Source: Hoylesella timonensis 4401737 = DSM 22865 = JCM 15640 (GTDB taxonomy: Bacteria > Bacteroidota > Bacteroidia > Bacteroidales > Bacteroidaceae). From it: 52,268 bases of DNA. The first letter of the stretch is position 1, and the number at the start of each line of letters is the position of its first letter. The stretch lies in NCBI RefSeq assembly GCF_000455445.1, contig NZ_HG417097.1, forward strand, positions 91,576-143,843. Direction: 5' to 3'. A model generated the notes under the pieces. It did not search any database and was not told where the DNA came from. It was given only the letters and a program-made list of their open reading frames with translations. The position numbers were made by a program, and so were the translations under genes. Below are positions 19,604 through 30,585 of this stretch, in pieces.

Positions 19604-19889
19604 TTAGTTTCGTATTTAGATATGAAGTAGTCATAGCGCAAGATGTAAAAGCTGCACACTCGTTGTTATTCTCAACAATCTGCATGAGCTAATCGTCCGA
19701 TTCTGCATTAGTGATTTCATCCACTAACGCTATGACTTCTATCATCAGAATTCTTTTTTATATCGTCTCCTTCTCTTAATTTCTGTAAGTTATAGAAATA
19801 AACAATGCTTTTTAGAAAAAGGAGCAACCACAGCACCTACTTTTTAGGGTGATTGAGTGACTACCAAAAACACTAACAAGACTGCGTAC

Positions 19890-20027
19890 GCAGCATTGGA
19901 GATATGCTACATGGAAGGCTCATCAATGCTGAATTTTCTTTACAAAGAGCCTCTCATAACTCGCATAAAATCAACCAACAGCAAAGTTGGTCGCAAATAC
20001 GCGAGTTATGAGCAAGGTTTGTAATTT
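19890..20027 (-). repeat. Dispersed palindromic intergenic repeat, copy 2
   Basis: Read on the minus strand, 20002 to 19890 matches bases 68-180 of copy 1 over 113 positions without gaps, with about 12 differences. The hairpin arms are preserved (GTTGG/CCAAC around a 6-base loop), and the palindrome continues outward to ACAAA/TTTGT. A weaker match extends to about 20027. Confidence 0.82.
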
Positions 20028-20343
20028 ATTGTTATTGAACACGTTACACAAATATCAACTCTTTTCAATCCAATTCCTGCCCCTCTTTGGCGATTGAAGC
20101 ATTGAGATAAGCCTGCTATTTGCATGCTTTAATGCTGCTACTGTATGTGAATAACACCTCTAAAGAGTGTTTCCAAGCGTGTTAAGTTGATGTTCTAACT
20201 TAAAAAGACGTTTATTTTGCTGAAATCAGCACATTTTTGCAGGGCGTTTGCCTATTAAATTTTTCTATTTTGAAGATTTTAGATGACCGTTTTTTGGTAA
20301 AATAATAAGACAAAAGACATCAATTTTTTGCATCAAAATCGTT

Positions 20344-22194
20344 TTAGTTTTGTTTCTTAAAGAAGATGCGAGCGGCATTGAGAACAGCTAACAAAGCCAC
20401 CCCCGAGTCGGCAAAAACAGCCATCCACAGATTGGCAAAGCCCAACAAGCCAAGGAGCATAACCACAGCTTTAACGCCCAAAGCCAATGCAATGTTCTGA
20501 TTGACAATGCGTCGGGTGTATCTTCCAATCCTCATGGCACAAGCTACCTTTGAGGGTTGATCGGTCTGAATGATGACATCTGCCGTTTCAATAGCCATAT
20601 CGGAGCCTAAACCTCCCATGGCAATGCCCACATCACTCAAAGCAAGAACTGGTGCATCGTTGATACCATCGCCTACAAAGGCAACCCGCTCTCCTGCTTT
20701 CTTGACATTTTGGAGGTGCAAAACTTTCCCATCAGGCAGCAAATCACCATACGCATGCGATATACCTAAGTCCGCAGCTACCTTGGTTACTAATTCCTGA
20801 CGGTCGCCAGAAAGCATTTCAGCTCGTACTGGCAAATCTGAAATCGCTTTCTTTGCATCTTCTTTAATGGTATCGGCAAGAATAATATGCCCCATATATT
20901 TTCCCTTTCGAGCCACCGCTACCACTGTCTCTGGTATGCTACGCAAGGCGTCAGCATAAGATACTTGCTCACGATCTAACAGTTTTAAGTTGCCTACAAG
21001 CCATTCATCATTCTTAAGACCATAGCCTGCAATATCTTGAGAGCTGATGTTTTCTTCCGTAGGGCAATACTTCAAAATGGCTTGGGCAATAGGATGATTG
21101 CTCGACTTCTCCATAGCAGCCACGGTTTGCAAAGCCTCTTGGTCTAATCCTACTACAGACTGAACCGCAAACTCACCAGTAGTTAAGGTTCCTGTTTTAT
21201 CAAATGCCACAACGTCCACCTCTGTAATGGCATCTAAGTAATTGCTTCCTTTGAACAAGATGCCATGTTTAGAGGCAAGACCTATGCCTGCAAAATAACT
21301 TAAAGGAACACTGATAACCAATGCACAGGGACAAGAAATAACCAAAAAGACAAGAGCTCGTCTGAACCAGTCAGTAAAAATATAACTGTACTGACTGTCA
21401 AAAATACTATATAAATAAGGACATACCACCGTCAACAGTGCCAAACCGATGACGATTGGTGTATAAATGCGTGCGAAACGTCGAATAAATAATTCGGTGG
21501 GAGCTTTTCGTTCTGCTGCCGATTCCACCATATTTAAGATGCGTGAAACAGCCGATTCACTGGCAGGACGCACGACCTCTAAATGAGAGACGGCATCCAC
21601 AGCAATCATTCCTGCCAACACTTCTCCACCCGTTTCAAAGGTTCGTGGTAGCGACTCGCCCGTAAGGGCAGCGGTATTAAACGCAGCCGAAGCAGAAACA
21701 AGTTTGCCATCGAGGGGCACTCTATCCCCCGCTTTGACCTCAAGAATGTCACCTACCTGCACTTCTTCGGGGGATTTTTCGATCATCTTCCCTTGGACAA
21801 CAACCTTAGCTACTGTAGGCCTAAAAGCAATCAGTTCTTGAATGTTATCACGTGCACGGTCTACGGCTCTGTCTTGCAAAGCCTCTCCAATACAATAAAG
21901 AAGCATCACAGCCACTCCCTCAGGATATTCGCCAATGGCAAAGGCGCCAATACAGGCAATGGTCATGAGCATAAATTCGCTAAAGACATCACCCTTGAGG
22001 GCTGTTTCCCATGCTTCTTTCATGACAGGCAAACCCACAAAGGCAAAAGCAAGTAGATACCAAGCCAACAAGAATTGAGGCTTTTCTACAAAATCCAACC
22101 CCAAGTAAGGGAAAAGTAGTCCTATGACCAACATTCCACCCGATAGAATAACATTCCACCAAGACATTTGTTCTTCCGTATGTTCGTGTTCCAT
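20344..22194 (-). CDS. Heavy-metal-translocating P-type ATPase (Zn/Cd/Pb-type)
   Basis: A 616-residue inner-membrane pump of the P1B class. Visible parts: membrane metal-binding motif Cys288-Pro-Cys290 in SCPCALV, phosphorylated Asp332 in DKTGTLT, the SSNHPIAQ motif of the nucleotide-binding domain, TGES in the actuator domain (about residue 180), and [20 protein letters not shown] near the C-terminus. There is no N-terminal HMA domain; only a short His/Glu-rich lead. The GGLGSD-AIETADV segment resembles Zn/Cd exporters more than copper ones. No regulator gene is adjacent, so metal specificity is inferred. Confidence 0.92.
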   Translation of the reverse strand: MEHEHTEEQMSWWNVILSGGMLVIGLLFPYLGLDFVEKPQFLLAWYLLAFAFVGLPVMKEAWETALKGDVFSEFMLMTIACIGAFAIGEYPEGVAVMLLYCIGEALQDRAVDRARDNIQELIAFRPTVAKVVVQGKMIEKSPEEVQVGDILEVKAGDRVPLDGKLVSASAAFNTAALTGESLPRTFETGGEVLAGMIAVDAVSHLEVVRPASESAVSRILNMVESAAERKAPTELFIRRFARIYTPIVIGLALLTVVCPYLYSIFDSQYSYIFTDWFRRALVFLVISCPCALVISVPLSYFAGIGLASKHGILFKGSNYLDAITEVDVVAFDKTGTLTTGEFAVQSVVGLDQEALQTVAAMEKSSNHPIAQAILKYCPTEENISSQDIAGYGLKNDEWLVGNLKLLDREQVSYADALRSIPETVVAVARKGKYMGHIILADTIKEDAKKAISDLPVRAEMLSGDRQELVTKVAADLGISHAYGDLLPDGKVLHLQNVKKAGERVAFVGDGINDAPVLALSDVGIAMGGLGSDMAIETADVIIQTDQPSKVACAMRIGRYTRRIVNQNIALALGVKAVVMLLGLLGFANLWMAVFADSGVALLAVLNAARIFFKKQN

Positions 22195-22223
22195 ATTCGA
22201 TAGAGATAATTGTTTATTTTTTA

Positions 22224-22231
22224 CAAAAGTA
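22224..22231 (-). promoter_or_regulatory. -7 promoter element for the P-type ATPase
   Basis: On the minus strand TACTTTTG, matching TAnnTTTG, 29 bp upstream of the ATPase start. Divergent from the ruvB promoter 65 bp away. Confidence 0.6.
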
Positions 22232-22296
22232 CACTATTTCAAATGCAACCAAGTGTCAAAAAATAGCGAGGAGTTCGCATTGTAGATTTTATTCAT

Positions 22297-22304
22297 TATC
22301 TTTG
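22297..22304 (+). promoter_or_regulatory. -7 promoter element for ruvB-coaD-ybeY
   Basis: TATCTTTG. It overlaps the possible TTG start codon at 22302, which rules that codon out and supports the ATG at 22332. Confidence 0.75.
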
Positions 22305-22331
22305 CAAGAAGTAATTAGATGTCCAACAATC

Positions 22332-23366
22332 ATGGAAGAAGACTTTGATATCCGAGAAGAACGCCTCTCATCCGCCGAGAAGGAATTTGAGAATGCGCTA
22401 AGACCACTAAAATTCAACGATTTTAGCGGTCAGCCAAAGGTTGTTGAGAACTTAGAAATATTTGTAGAAGCAGCCAAATATCGTGGAGAGCCTTTAGATC
22501 ATACGCTTTTACATGGCCCTCCGGGATTGGGAAAGACAACCTTGAGCAACATTATTGCCAACGAATTGGGCGTTGGCTTTAAGCTAACAAGTGGACCGGT
22601 GCTTGACAAACCAGGTGATTTAGCAGGCATTCTGACCTCTCTTGAGCCCAATGATGTGCTGTTTATTGATGAGATTCATCGACTGTCGCCTGTGGTGGAG
22701 GAATATCTCTACTCTGCCATGGAAGACTATCGCATCGACATCATGATAGATAAAGGGCCTTCTGCGCGATCTATACAAATCGATTTAAATCCTTTTACCT
22801 TGGTAGGAGCGACAACGAGAAGCGGACTTTTAACAGCTCCTTTGCGTGCTCGCTTTGGTATCAACATGCACTTGGAGTATTATGAGCCGCCAACATTGGT
22901 TAGAATCATTACCCGAAGTGCCACCATCTTAAAAGTTCCTATTGATGAAGAGGCAGCTTATGAGATTGCACGCCGCTCAAGAGGAACGCCACGTATCGCA
23001 AATGCGTTGCTAAGACGTGTACGCGACTTCGCACAAGTGAAAGGCAATGGAGGAATCAATACAGCGATTGCAAAATATGCCTTACAGGCATTGAATATCG
23101 ACCAATATGGACTTGACGAGATAGACAATAAGATTTTGCTCACCATCATCGACAAATTCCGTGGCGGTCCCGTAGGACTAAGTACTATTGCAACAGCTAT
23201 TGGCGAGGACACAGGTACAGTAGAAGAGGTGTATGAGCCTTTTCTTATCATGGAAGGATTCATTAAGCGTACCCCCAGAGGGCGTATGGCAACGCACTTA
23301 GCATACGAACATTTGGGGCGAGACCCATACAAAGGCAACCTGATGGAACCAGGATTATTTACATAA
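22332..23366 (+). CDS. ruvB: Holliday junction branch-migration ATPase RuvB
   Basis: A 344-residue AAA+ motor that drives branch migration with RuvA during recombinational repair. Visible are the Walker [11 protein letters not shown], Walker [11 protein letters not shown], the sensor/arginine region [17 protein letters not shown] and the C-terminal winged helix with [12 protein letters not shown] and RTPRGR. The start is set at the ATG at 22332, because an upstream TTG at 22302 lies inside the promoter -7 box. It is the first gene of a ruvB-coaD-ybeY operon (16 bp to coaD). Confidence 0.97.
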   Translation: MEEDFDIREERLSSAEKEFENALRPLKFNDFSGQPKVVENLEIFVEAAKYRGEPLDHTLLHGPPGLGKTTLSNIIANELGVGFKLTSGPVLDKPGDLAGILTSLEPNDVLFIDEIHRLSPVVEEYLYSAMEDYRIDIMIDKGPSARSIQIDLNPFTLVGATTRSGLLTAPLRARFGINMHLEYYEPPTLVRIITRSATILKVPIDEEAAYEIARRSRGTPRIANALLRRVRDFAQVKGNGGINTAIAKYALQALNIDQYGLDEIDNKILLTIIDKFRGGPVGLSTIATAIGEDTGTVEEVYEPFLIMEGFIKRTPRGRMATHLAYEHLGRDPYKGNLMEPGLFT

Positions 23367-23382
23367 CTCACGAACGTTCAAC

Positions 23383-23856
23383 ATGAATCAAAAAGAAAGA
23401 ATTGGAATTTTCGTGGGTAGCTTTGACCCTTTCACTATCGGACACGACTCCGTAGTGAAGCGTGCATTGCCTCTCTTCGACCACATCGTCATCGGTGTGG
23501 GGGTGAACAGCCAAAAGAGTCACATGCTCTCTGAAGCCGAACGCATAGAGGCAATTACAAAGTTATATGCCAACGAACCCAAAATTTCGGTGAAGTCCTA
23601 TCACGATTTGGCGGTAGATTTTGCCAAAAGAGAAGGAGCTACCTATATAATAAAAGGCGTCCGATCGGTAAAAGACTTTGAATACGAACGTGAACAGGCT
23701 GACATCAATCGCCATATAAGTGGCATTGATACTATTTTCTTATTCACCGAACCACAGTTAGCCAGCGTAAGTTCATCGATGGTTCGCGAACTGTTACGCT
23801 ACGGAAGAGACGTAAAGGAGTTCTTACCCGTTGCACCTAAAAGTGACAAACCGTAG
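23383..23856 (+). CDS. coaD: Phosphopantetheine adenylyltransferase
   Basis: A 157-residue cytoplasmic enzyme that transfers AMP from ATP to 4'-phosphopantetheine, the penultimate step of coenzyme A synthesis. The nucleotidyltransferase signature GSFDPFTIGH (Thr18-x-Gly20-His21) and the late SSSMVREL block bind ATP; YIIKGVRSVKDFEYE is the family middle signature. Length is typical. 16 bp after ruvB and 44 bp before ybeY. Confidence 0.96.
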   Translation: MNQKERIGIFVGSFDPFTIGHDSVVKRALPLFDHIVIGVGVNSQKSHMLSEAERIEAITKLYANEPKISVKSYHDLAVDFAKREGATYIIKGVRSVKDFEYEREQADINRHISGIDTIFLFTEPQLASVSSSMVRELLRYGRDVKEFLPVAPKSDKP

Positions 23857-23900
23857 CCTTTGAGTAGTAATTTCCATAAAATCAAATGAAAAAATACTAA

Positions 23901-24317
23901 TTGATGATAACCTATAATGCAGACGGCGTGAAGATGCCGAACATCAAAAAACGAGAAACCTCGACTTGGATCAAAGCCGTAGCTGCCACCTACGGCCGAA
24001 AGATTGGCGAGGTAGGCTATATGTTCGTAGACGACAAGAAGATTTTAGAGGTGAACAACGAATACTTGGGACACGACTATTACACAGATGTCATTACTTT
24101 CGACTATGATGAGGGCGACACTGTGAACGGCGACATCGTAATTAGTCTTGACACAGTTCGCACCAATGCCGAACTGTTTGGCAAGACATACGAGGAGGAA
24201 CTCCATCGTGTTATCATCCATGGCATTCTACATCTCTGTGGAATCAACGACAAGGGTCCTGGCGAACGCGAACTGATGGAGGCAGCAGAAAATAAGGCGC
24301 TCGCCATAAGAGTATAG
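23901..24317 (+). CDS. ybeY: Endoribonuclease YbeY
   Basis: A 138-residue metalloprotein that takes part in 16S rRNA 3'-end maturation and ribosome quality control. The core motif HRVIIHGILHLCG has two zinc-ligand histidines. The third canonical histidine (the DH of GYDH in E. coli) is replaced: the sequence reads GINDKGPGE. From memory this is the usual form in Bacteroidota, so it is not evidence of loss of function, but the third ligand must differ. Last gene of the ruvB operon, followed by a hairpin. Confidence 0.93.
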   Translation: MMITYNADGVKMPNIKKRETSTWIKAVAATYGRKIGEVGYMFVDDKKILEVNNEYLGHDYYTDVITFDYDEGDTVNGDIVISLDTVRTNAELFGKTYEEELHRVIIHGILHLCGINDKGPGERELMEAAENKALAIRV

Positions 24318-24418
24318 CTCTCAAGGAACAGGATTAGTCAGATAATGTTCCCCAAGCGCCCTCCTCTCCTCAAATGTAGCCCACAACAAACCCCTCATGG
24401 GGAACGAATATACAAACA

Positions 24419-24461
24419 ATACTCCCCGAAAACTATCACAAGGATAATTTTCGGGGAGTAT
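24419..24461. terminator. Bidirectional terminator-like hairpin between ybeY and S41 protease
   Basis: A perfect 14-bp stem, ATACTCCCCGAAAA and TTTTCGGGGAGTAT, around a 15-base loop, between two convergent genes. There is no long T-run outside the stem, so strength is uncertain. Confidence 0.75.
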
Positions 24462-24481
24462 CGTATCGTGCAAATTGAAAT

Positions 24482-26053
24482 TTATTTCATGAGTTCTACC
24501 GCTTTGAGTACGATGTCATTGGTTTCGTTCATTATTCTAAAATACTCGTTCATGCCCCATAAATCACGTGCAACGAGTGCTTTTAACTGATTTTTCAACA
24601 TGGGCAAAGTACGCTGAAGTTCTGCCTCATCCTTAGGTTTCAACTTTGCTTCTTCTCCTGCCTTTATCACTGCATCGATAAAAGTTTGTGGAACTTCATA
24701 CGATTGATAAAACTGTTCATAAGATGTATACTTCTTTCGTAGCTGCTTGCGATGCTGGTCAACGTATTTGAGGTTTTCATTAATAATGATTGACTTAGCA
24801 GCCAACTGTCGATGAAACGATGTAAACTTAGCCGTATCCAGCGGAACAAAGTAATCGGGCATCACACCTCCACCTCCATACACAACTCGCTTTTGGCGCA
24901 AAGTATAATACTTTAACGAGTCTGCAAAATGGATACTGTCGGCACTATACAGCTCTCCATGCTTGAAACGCTGGTCCAACTCCAGTGCATAGTCTTTACG
25001 ATCGCCCTTTTTATAGGGCTTCTGAATACATCGTCCCGATGGTGTATAATAATGAGCAACAGTGAGCCGCATCATACTTCCATCAGGAAACTGTATCGGA
25101 CTCTGCACCAAACCCTTGCCAAACGACCTTCGTCCTACCACTTGTCCTCTGTCTTGATCTTGTATGGCACCTGTAACAATCTCGGCAGCCGATGCAGAAA
25201 ACTCATTGATAAGCACCATCACTTTCCCAGATAGCAAGCTACCATTGCCCTTTGCAAGATAGTCTTTACGATTAGAACGGCGACCTTTGGTATAAACAAT
25301 TAAGTCATTGCGGTGTAAAAACTCATTGGCAATTTGAACGGCAGCTTGCAAATAGCCCCCTCCGTTATCCTGTAAGTCTAAAATAAGATGTTGCATACCT
25401 TGCTTCTTCAAATCACTAACGCATGCCATGAACTCTGCATACGTCGTTGCCCCAAAGCTACCAATGCGGATATATCCTAACTGTGGTCGGATAAGATAGC
25501 TGGCATCAATGGTATTGACGGGTATTCTGTCGCGTATCACGGTGAAGAAGAGCATTCCTGAAATGTTTCTACGCAAGACGCCAAGCTTTACTTTCGAACC
25601 TTTCTTGCCACGCAATCTGCGCATAATCTCCTCACGTGCCATCTTCACCCCGGCGATACTACTATCATTAACACTCACGATACGGTCGCCAGCCATGATA
25701 CCTACTTTTTCTGAAGGACCGTTTGCTATGGTCTGTATCACCATCAGCGTGTCTTGAATCATATTGAACTGTATGCCAATTCCATCAAACGAGCCTTGCA
25801 ATGCCTCCGTCATGGCTTTGGTTTCCTTTGCTGTAGTGTAGGATGAGTGAGGGTCTAAATGGTTTAACATTCCACGGATAGCCTCTTCTACCAACTGATC
25901 TTCCTGAACAGTATCTACATATAAATTTTGAATAGCTATTTCCGCTATTTCCAATTTACGAATAGGAGAATTCTTCCCAAAATTAAAATTAAACTGTGCC
26001 GAAACGGTGCAAACCACCCATCCGAACATTATACACGCTATAAATCTTCTCAT
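24482..26053 (-). CDS. S41-family C-terminal processing protease
   Basis: A 523-residue exported serine protease of the CtpA/Prc type. Signal sequence about 1-20, N-terminal helical region, PDZ domain (about 80-165, with GDRIVSVND), then the catalytic domain. The Ser-Lys dyad is visible: Ser288 in SASAAE and Lys313 in SFGKGLVQ, 25 residues apart as in Prc. Such proteases trim or degrade periplasmic proteins; the target is unknown. It follows the topoisomerase B gene by 47 bp on the same strand. Confidence 0.93.
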   Translation of the reverse strand: MRRFIACIMFGWVVCTVSAQFNFNFGKNSPIRKLEIAEIAIQNLYVDTVQEDQLVEEAIRGMLNHLDPHSSYTTAKETKAMTEALQGSFDGIGIQFNMIQDTLMVIQTIANGPSEKVGIMAGDRIVSVNDSSIAGVKMAREEIMRRLRGKKGSKVKLGVLRRNISGMLFFTVIRDRIPVNTIDASYLIRPQLGYIRIGSFGATTYAEFMACVSDLKKQGMQHLILDLQDNGGGYLQAAVQIANEFLHRNDLIVYTKGRRSNRKDYLAKGNGSLLSGKVMVLINEFSASAAEIVTGAIQDQDRGQVVGRRSFGKGLVQSPIQFPDGSMMRLTVAHYYTPSGRCIQKPYKKGDRKDYALELDQRFKHGELYSADSIHFADSLKYYTLRQKRVVYGGGGVMPDYFVPLDTAKFTSFHRQLAAKSIIINENLKYVDQHRKQLRKKYTSYEQFYQSYEVPQTFIDAVIKAGEEAKLKPKDEAELQRTLPMLKNQLKALVARDLWGMNEYFRIMNETNDIVLKAVELMK

Positions 26054-26100
26054 TTATTCAAACTTCGTTAAAAAATAATGATGATAAAGTTGGTTCAGAA

Positions 26101-28113
26101 TCAGCTTACTAAGGTGGTGTCTTCCTCTGGGATATCCTCTTCTACAACCAAATTATCAATAATAAAGTTTTGTCGTTCCATGGTATTCTTGCCCATGTAA
26201 TACTCCAAAAGCTTTTGCACCTGATCATTTTTATGCAATGTCACCTGTTCCAAGCGCATATCAGGACCGATAAAATGTACGAATTCATCGGGGGATATCT
26301 CGCCTAATCCTTTGAATCGGGTTATTTCAGGGTCGGGACCAAGTTCCTTGATTGCCTCTTGCCGTTCTTCCTCGCTATAACAATAGCGTGTAATGAAGTC
26401 GCTCTTTTTATCCTTCTTATCGAGCTTTTCATCCGCTTCAGCAATCACATCCTTATTCTTTATCTTTGTTCTTTTGTTACGAACTCTAAAGAGTGGCGTT
26501 TGCAACACATACACATGACCTTTTTTTATCAGCTCAGGGAAAAACTGAAGGAAGAAGGTAATGATTAAAAGTCGGATGTGCATCCCATCTACATCGGCAT
26601 CTGTAGCCACAATTACCTTGTTGTAACGCAACGTATCCAATCCATCTTCAATATCGAGTGCAGCTTGAAGGAGGTTGAACTCTTCGTTTTCATACACCAC
26701 TTTCTTTGTCAAACCAAACGAATTCAAAGGCTTTCCACGCAATGAAAACACTGCTTGCGTATTCACGTCTCGGCTCTTCGTGATACTACCACTGGCAGAA
26801 TCGCCCTCTGTGATAAAGATACAGCTCTCTTCTTTCCTGTCGTTTTTCTCGTCACTGAAATGGATACGACAGTCGCGTAGCTTTCTATTGTGCAAATTCG
26901 CCTTCTTTGCACGCTCTCTGGCGAGCTTCGTTACTCCCGCCATTGCTTTGCGTTCATGCTCGCTTGATTTAATTTTAGCCTCTAAAATATCCGCACAATC
27001 CTCCTTATGAATATGCAGGTAATTGTCTACTTCACGTTTGATGAAATCGCCCACATACTTGTTAATGGTTTCACCTCCAGGTGCCATTTGCGTTGAACCC
27101 AACTTAATCTTGGTTTGACTCTCAAACACAGGCTCCTCGACATTGATAGCAATGGCACCTACAATACCATTTCGGATGTCGGTATATTCGTAGTTTTTAT
27201 CAAAAAACTCCTTTATTGTCTTGGCTATATGCTCCTTAAAAGCACTCTGATGCGTCCCTCCTTGCGTAGTATGTTGTCCGTTGACAAACGAATAATATTC
27301 TTCTCCGTACTGATTGGTGTGGGTAAAAGCTATCTCAATATCCTCACCTATCATGTGTATGATTGGATATAATCCATCTGTAGTCATGTTATCGTTCAGC
27401 AAATCTTCCAAGCCATTACGACTCTTGATGCGCCGCCCGTTATACATAATGGTGAGACCAGCATTCAGATACGTGTAGTTGCGCAACATCGTTTCCACAA
27501 TATCATCATGAAACGAATAGTTCTTAAAGAGCGTGTCATCGGGTTCAAAATAAATATAGGTACCAGATTCGTCCGAAGTCTTTGTCGTCTTATCGGTTTT
27601 CATGTCGCCTTTTTCGAAGGTAAGTTTTCTCACTTTCCCCTCTCTAAACGATTCTACCTCGAAATGAGCACTCAGTGCATTCACGGCTTTGATACCCACA
27701 CCATTGAGTCCCACACTCTTCTTGAAAGCCTTGGAGTCGTACTTTCCACCCGTATTGAGTACACTCACAGCTTCCACCAGTTTCCCCTGTGGAATGCCTC
27801 GTCCATAGTCGCGCACTCGAACTCGCAGATTATCTTCAATATCTATCTCTATCCGATCGCCCGCTTTCATTTTGAACTCATCAATAGAGTTGTCCAAAAC
27901 CTCTTTCAGGAGTACATAAATACCGTCCTCTGGCAGTTTTCCGTCGCCCAATCTACCGATGTACATGCCTGGACGAGTACGCACATGCTCCATATCCGAC
28001 AAATGACGGATATTATCATCGGTATAAGCAACAGCATCTGCTTGTTGCTGAGGAGAGACAGACTTCTTGTTTTGTTGACTATTTTCTAATTTCGTGTTGA
28101 TTTTTTCTGTCAT
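26101..28113 (-). CDS. parE: DNA topoisomerase IV subunit B (type IIA)
   Basis: A GHKL ATPase subunit, 670 residues from the ATG at 28113 (in-frame codons continue upstream to 28152). The ATP-binding region has MYIGRLGDG and [10 protein letters not shown] (about 45-75); the Toprim domain has EGDSASGS and DADVDGMHI. It decatenates or relaxes DNA together with an A subunit. No A subunit lies in the window. ParE rather than GyrB is my inference from overall length and from MYIGRLGDG where GyrB usually has MYIGDTG. A short basic/Gln-rich tail precedes the first domain. Confidence 0.88.
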   Translation of the reverse strand: MTEKINTKLENSQQNKKSVSPQQQADAVAYTDDNIRHLSDMEHVRTRPGMYIGRLGDGKLPEDGIYVLLKEVLDNSIDEFKMKAGDRIEIDIEDNLRVRVRDYGRGIPQGKLVEAVSVLNTGGKYDSKAFKKSVGLNGVGIKAVNALSAHFEVESFREGKVRKLTFEKGDMKTDKTTKTSDESGTYIYFEPDDTLFKNYSFHDDIVETMLRNYTYLNAGLTIMYNGRRIKSRNGLEDLLNDNMTTDGLYPIIHMIGEDIEIAFTHTNQYGEEYYSFVNGQHTTQGGTHQSAFKEHIAKTIKEFFDKNYEYTDIRNGIVGAIAINVEEPVFESQTKIKLGSTQMAPGGETINKYVGDFIKREVDNYLHIHKEDCADILEAKIKSSEHERKAMAGVTKLARERAKKANLHNRKLRDCRIHFSDEKNDRKEESCIFITEGDSASGSITKSRDVNTQAVFSLRGKPLNSFGLTKKVVYENEEFNLLQAALDIEDGLDTLRYNKVIVATDADVDGMHIRLLIITFFLQFFPELIKKGHVYVLQTPLFRVRNKRTKIKNKDVIAEADEKLDKKDKKSDFITRYCYSEEERQEAIKELGPDPEITRFKGLGEISPDEFVHFIGPDMRLEQVTLHKNDQVQKLLEYYMGKNTMERQNFIIDNLVVEEDIPEEDTTLVS

Positions 28114-28299
28114 AGTTCTTTGTATAATTATAGCATAGAGAGGAGGCTTCATTGTTCACACAAGCCGCTTGAGTCACTTTTATTGTCGTTATTTTCACAA
28201 CGAAACAAAGCGTAAGGTTTCCCTTCTATCCAAGCGCATGCGTGTACATGAGGAAGTAGGACAAATCAACCAAATCAGAAAAGATGAATACCAAACGTA

Positions 28300-29451
28300 C
28301 TATTTTATCTCTTTACGATAACAACAGCGACGCTTATGATTCGTAGGCTTTAATGGTCCCCATTGACTTTGCACGCCTTCGTTGGTCACCAACTCTACTT
28401 GACTCTCCGCCCATGTAAACCCATATTTGTTAAACACGGGAATTAAGTCGGTAAATAATAAGGCATTTGCTCCTTTTGAGCGATACTCAGGAAGAACGCC
28501 TAATAAGAGCAAGTCTCCTCCACCACCAGTTTTTTGAAATTTAATGGCTCGTAATAAATACCACCAACCGAAAGGTAACAAACGTCCTCTGCGGCATTTT
28601 TGCAAGGCATACGACAAGGAAGGTATTGAAATGCCCACGCCAATCAGCTTTTTGTCCTTATTCCAATCCTCTATGAGTGTTATCATATTCAAATCGGCAA
28701 AGCGAAGATACATGTTCACATAGTGATCAATTTGCTTCTCGCTCAACTCTGAATAACCATAAAGGTCTTTGTAAGTCTCATTAATGATGCCAAACACCTG
28801 ACGTCCATAGTCGGTGGTTCGCAGTTCACGACGGGTAAGTTTCTTGATATGTAGATTGTAACGATTCTCAACAATCTCTGCTACTTTAGCATATTTTTCA
28901 GGTATTTCCTTAGGAACATCTAAGAAATATTCCACATACTCCTGATCCACTTCCCATCCACCTAATTGCTTTAAATGTTGAGGGTAATAGGGATAATTGT
29001 AAATGGTAATCATGGTGCTGAGCTTGTCAAATCCCCAAGTCAGCATTCCTTCTGGATCCATGTCAGTAAATCCTAATGGTCCGACAACCTCTGTCATCCC
29101 CTTTGAACGACCATATTCTTCCACTTGCTCCAACAAAGCCCGTGACACCTCAATGTCGTCAATGAAGTCAATCCAACCAAAACGAACGCTTTTTTTATTC
29201 CATTTTTCGTTTGCACGATGGTTGATAATGGCAGCTACGCGTCCTACAGCCTTACCGTCCTTGAACGCAATGTAATATTCTGCCTCACAAAACTCAAATG
29301 CAGCATTCTTATCTTTCCGGAGTGTATTCATATCATCCATGAAAAGATTAGGGACATCGTATTCATTTCCCTCATAAAGGTCGTAATGTACGTCCACAAA
29401 TTTTTTCAAATCGCGCCGCGACTCGACCTTTTTAATTTCTATAGATGGCAT
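28300..29451 (-). CDS. GNAT-like N-acetyltransferase-fold protein, function unknown
   Basis: A 383-residue cytoplasmic protein. The C-terminal part has the acetyl-CoA-binding pattern of GNAT enzymes: LLLLGVLPEYRSKGANALLF (about 305-324), then a helix and ESQVELVTNEGVQSQW. The N-terminal half (about 1-120) also looks like part of a GNAT fold, with YYIAFKDGKAVGRVAAI. The ending RRCCYRK carries a Cys pair in a basic context. The substrate is not recognisable. A good promoter lies just upstream and it stands alone. Confidence 0.75.
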   Translation of the reverse strand: MPSIEIKKVESRRDLKKFVDVHYDLYEGNEYDVPNLFMDDMNTLRKDKNAAFEFCEAEYYIAFKDGKAVGRVAAIINHRANEKWNKKSVRFGWIDFIDDIEVSRALLEQVEEYGRSKGMTEVVGPLGFTDMDPEGMLTWGFDKLSTMITIYNYPYYPQHLKQLGGWEVDQEYVEYFLDVPKEIPEKYAKVAEIVENRYNLHIKKLTRRELRTTDYGRQVFGIINETYKDLYGYSELSEKQIDHYVNMYLRFADLNMITLIEDWNKDKKLIGVGISIPSLSYALQKCRRGRLLPFGWWYLLRAIKFQKTGGGGDLLLLGVLPEYRSKGANALLFTDLIPVFNKYGFTWAESQVELVTNEGVQSQWGPLKPTNHKRRCCYRKEIK

Positions 29452-29867
29452 TCTATTCTAATAAAATTATAAGCAATATAGGCTGACAAAGATACGCTTA
29501 TTTAGGAAATTTACAAAAGAAATCACGTATTTATTACATAAATAAGTGAATAATGGTATATTTTTATTCTGAAAAAGGACTATTATTGGACAATCTGCAG
29601 ATGACACGATAAGCTCAAATAACAATGTATATGCGAGATAAACACGCTGACACAGAAAGCCTTATCCCTTGAACTGACGTTATTCTCTCATCTAATCTTG
29701 CTGGAAAACCGTGTGAGATAATGATTATTCACTATTAAGAAAAATAATCCTCCTGAAACGTCGTTATCCTTAAAGAATGTTTTAATACATGGTTCTCCTT
29801 GCTTAAGGACATCCCATTAGCTTCAGAGAGCCCTCCATAAGAAGGATATTATTTCAGTGAATCAATT
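29452..29867. other. 416-bp divergent intergenic region
   Basis: It holds the GNAT promoter at its left end. To the right it is AT-rich, with no ORF and no clear TAnnTTTG for the EamA-type gene that starts at 29868. I see no repeat copy here. Confidence 0.5.
29487..29517 (-). promoter_or_regulatory. Promoter of the GNAT-like gene
   Basis: On the minus strand: -33 TTTG (29514-29517), a 19-base spacer, -7 TATCTTTG (29487-29494). Full consensus match, 36 bp before the start codon. Confidence 0.87.
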
Positions 29868-30284
29868 ATGTGGAAATATTACGCTTTACTATCCGCCTTT
29901 TTTGCAGCATTGACCGCCATATTTGCAAAAGTGGGTGTGCGAGATATTAATTCCAACTTAGCCACTGCCATCCGTACAGTCATGATTTTTATCATTACTT
30001 GGGGTGTGGTGTTTTGGGGGCACCATGAACATGAAATTCATCTCATCGAACGGCGTACATGGGTGTTTCTCATTCTCTCTGGCGCAGCAACAGGTTTGTC
30101 GTGGCTCTTCTATTTTAAGGCTCTTCAAGAAGGGGATGTGGCACGTGTAGCACCCATTGACAAGCTGAGTGTGGTGATTACTCTTTTGTTAGCATATATC
30201 TTTCTACACGAGGATATCACGCCTAAGGTGCTGTTTGGCGCTTTGCTCATCACTGTGGGTAGCATTTTGATGATGCTGAAATAA
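29868..30284 (+). CDS. Small EamA-domain membrane protein
   Basis: A 138-residue protein with about five predicted membrane segments (near 3-20, 35-52, 66-85, 95-112, 120-137). The motif ALQEGDVARVAPIDKLSVVIT is diagnostic for a single EamA repeat. Full-size drug/metabolite transporters have two repeats, so this half-size form would have to work as a dimer, as is known for some EamA proteins. Substrate unknown. No promoter found and no partner gene adjacent. Confidence 0.85.
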   Translation: MWKYYALLSAFFAALTAIFAKVGVRDINSNLATAIRTVMIFIITWGVVFWGHHEHEIHLIERRTWVFLILSGAATGLSWLFYFKALQEGDVARVAPIDKLSVVITLLLAYIFLHEDITPKVLFGALLITVGSILMMLK

Positions 30285-30585
30285 CAAGATACGCACTTGT
30301 GGATGAAGGTCAATTTTCAAACCTTATTTTATCGACGATAAAGACTGCAACATCCACCAGCTAAAATGATTTTCTGCGGTGAAAAAATCTACGGATAATG
30401 TCAAATATTTTAACCATTTTTTGGCATTTTATTTTCTTCGTTTTAGAGCGCGGACAATAGGCTAAAAGGAGGCAAACGGACAACTCAACCCTACTATCAT
30501 GCTACCATAGCTTGCGTACAGGTATCGGTTCATGGCACAACACGCTCCTTTTTGGTTCACGAAAGCATGAAAACAGCGAGCAATC

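Larger units (their letters stand above)
19545..20343. other. 800-bp gene-free region with repeat copy 2
   Basis: Contents: a terminator (19560-19603), repeat copy 2 (19890-20027), a perfect TTAAGTT/AACTTAA inverted pair (20179-20200) and a TGCTGA/TCAGCA hairpin (20218-20231). No credible ORF. Both flanking genes point into it, so it is a convergent gap. Confidence 0.55.

Noticed and set aside
22302..22331. TTG start for ruvB
   Set aside because: The codon is part of the promoter -7 box TATCTTTG, so it is upstream of the transcript.
27508..28089. 193-codon plus-strand frame
   Set aside because: Antisense to the conserved ATPase region of the topoisomerase B subunit.
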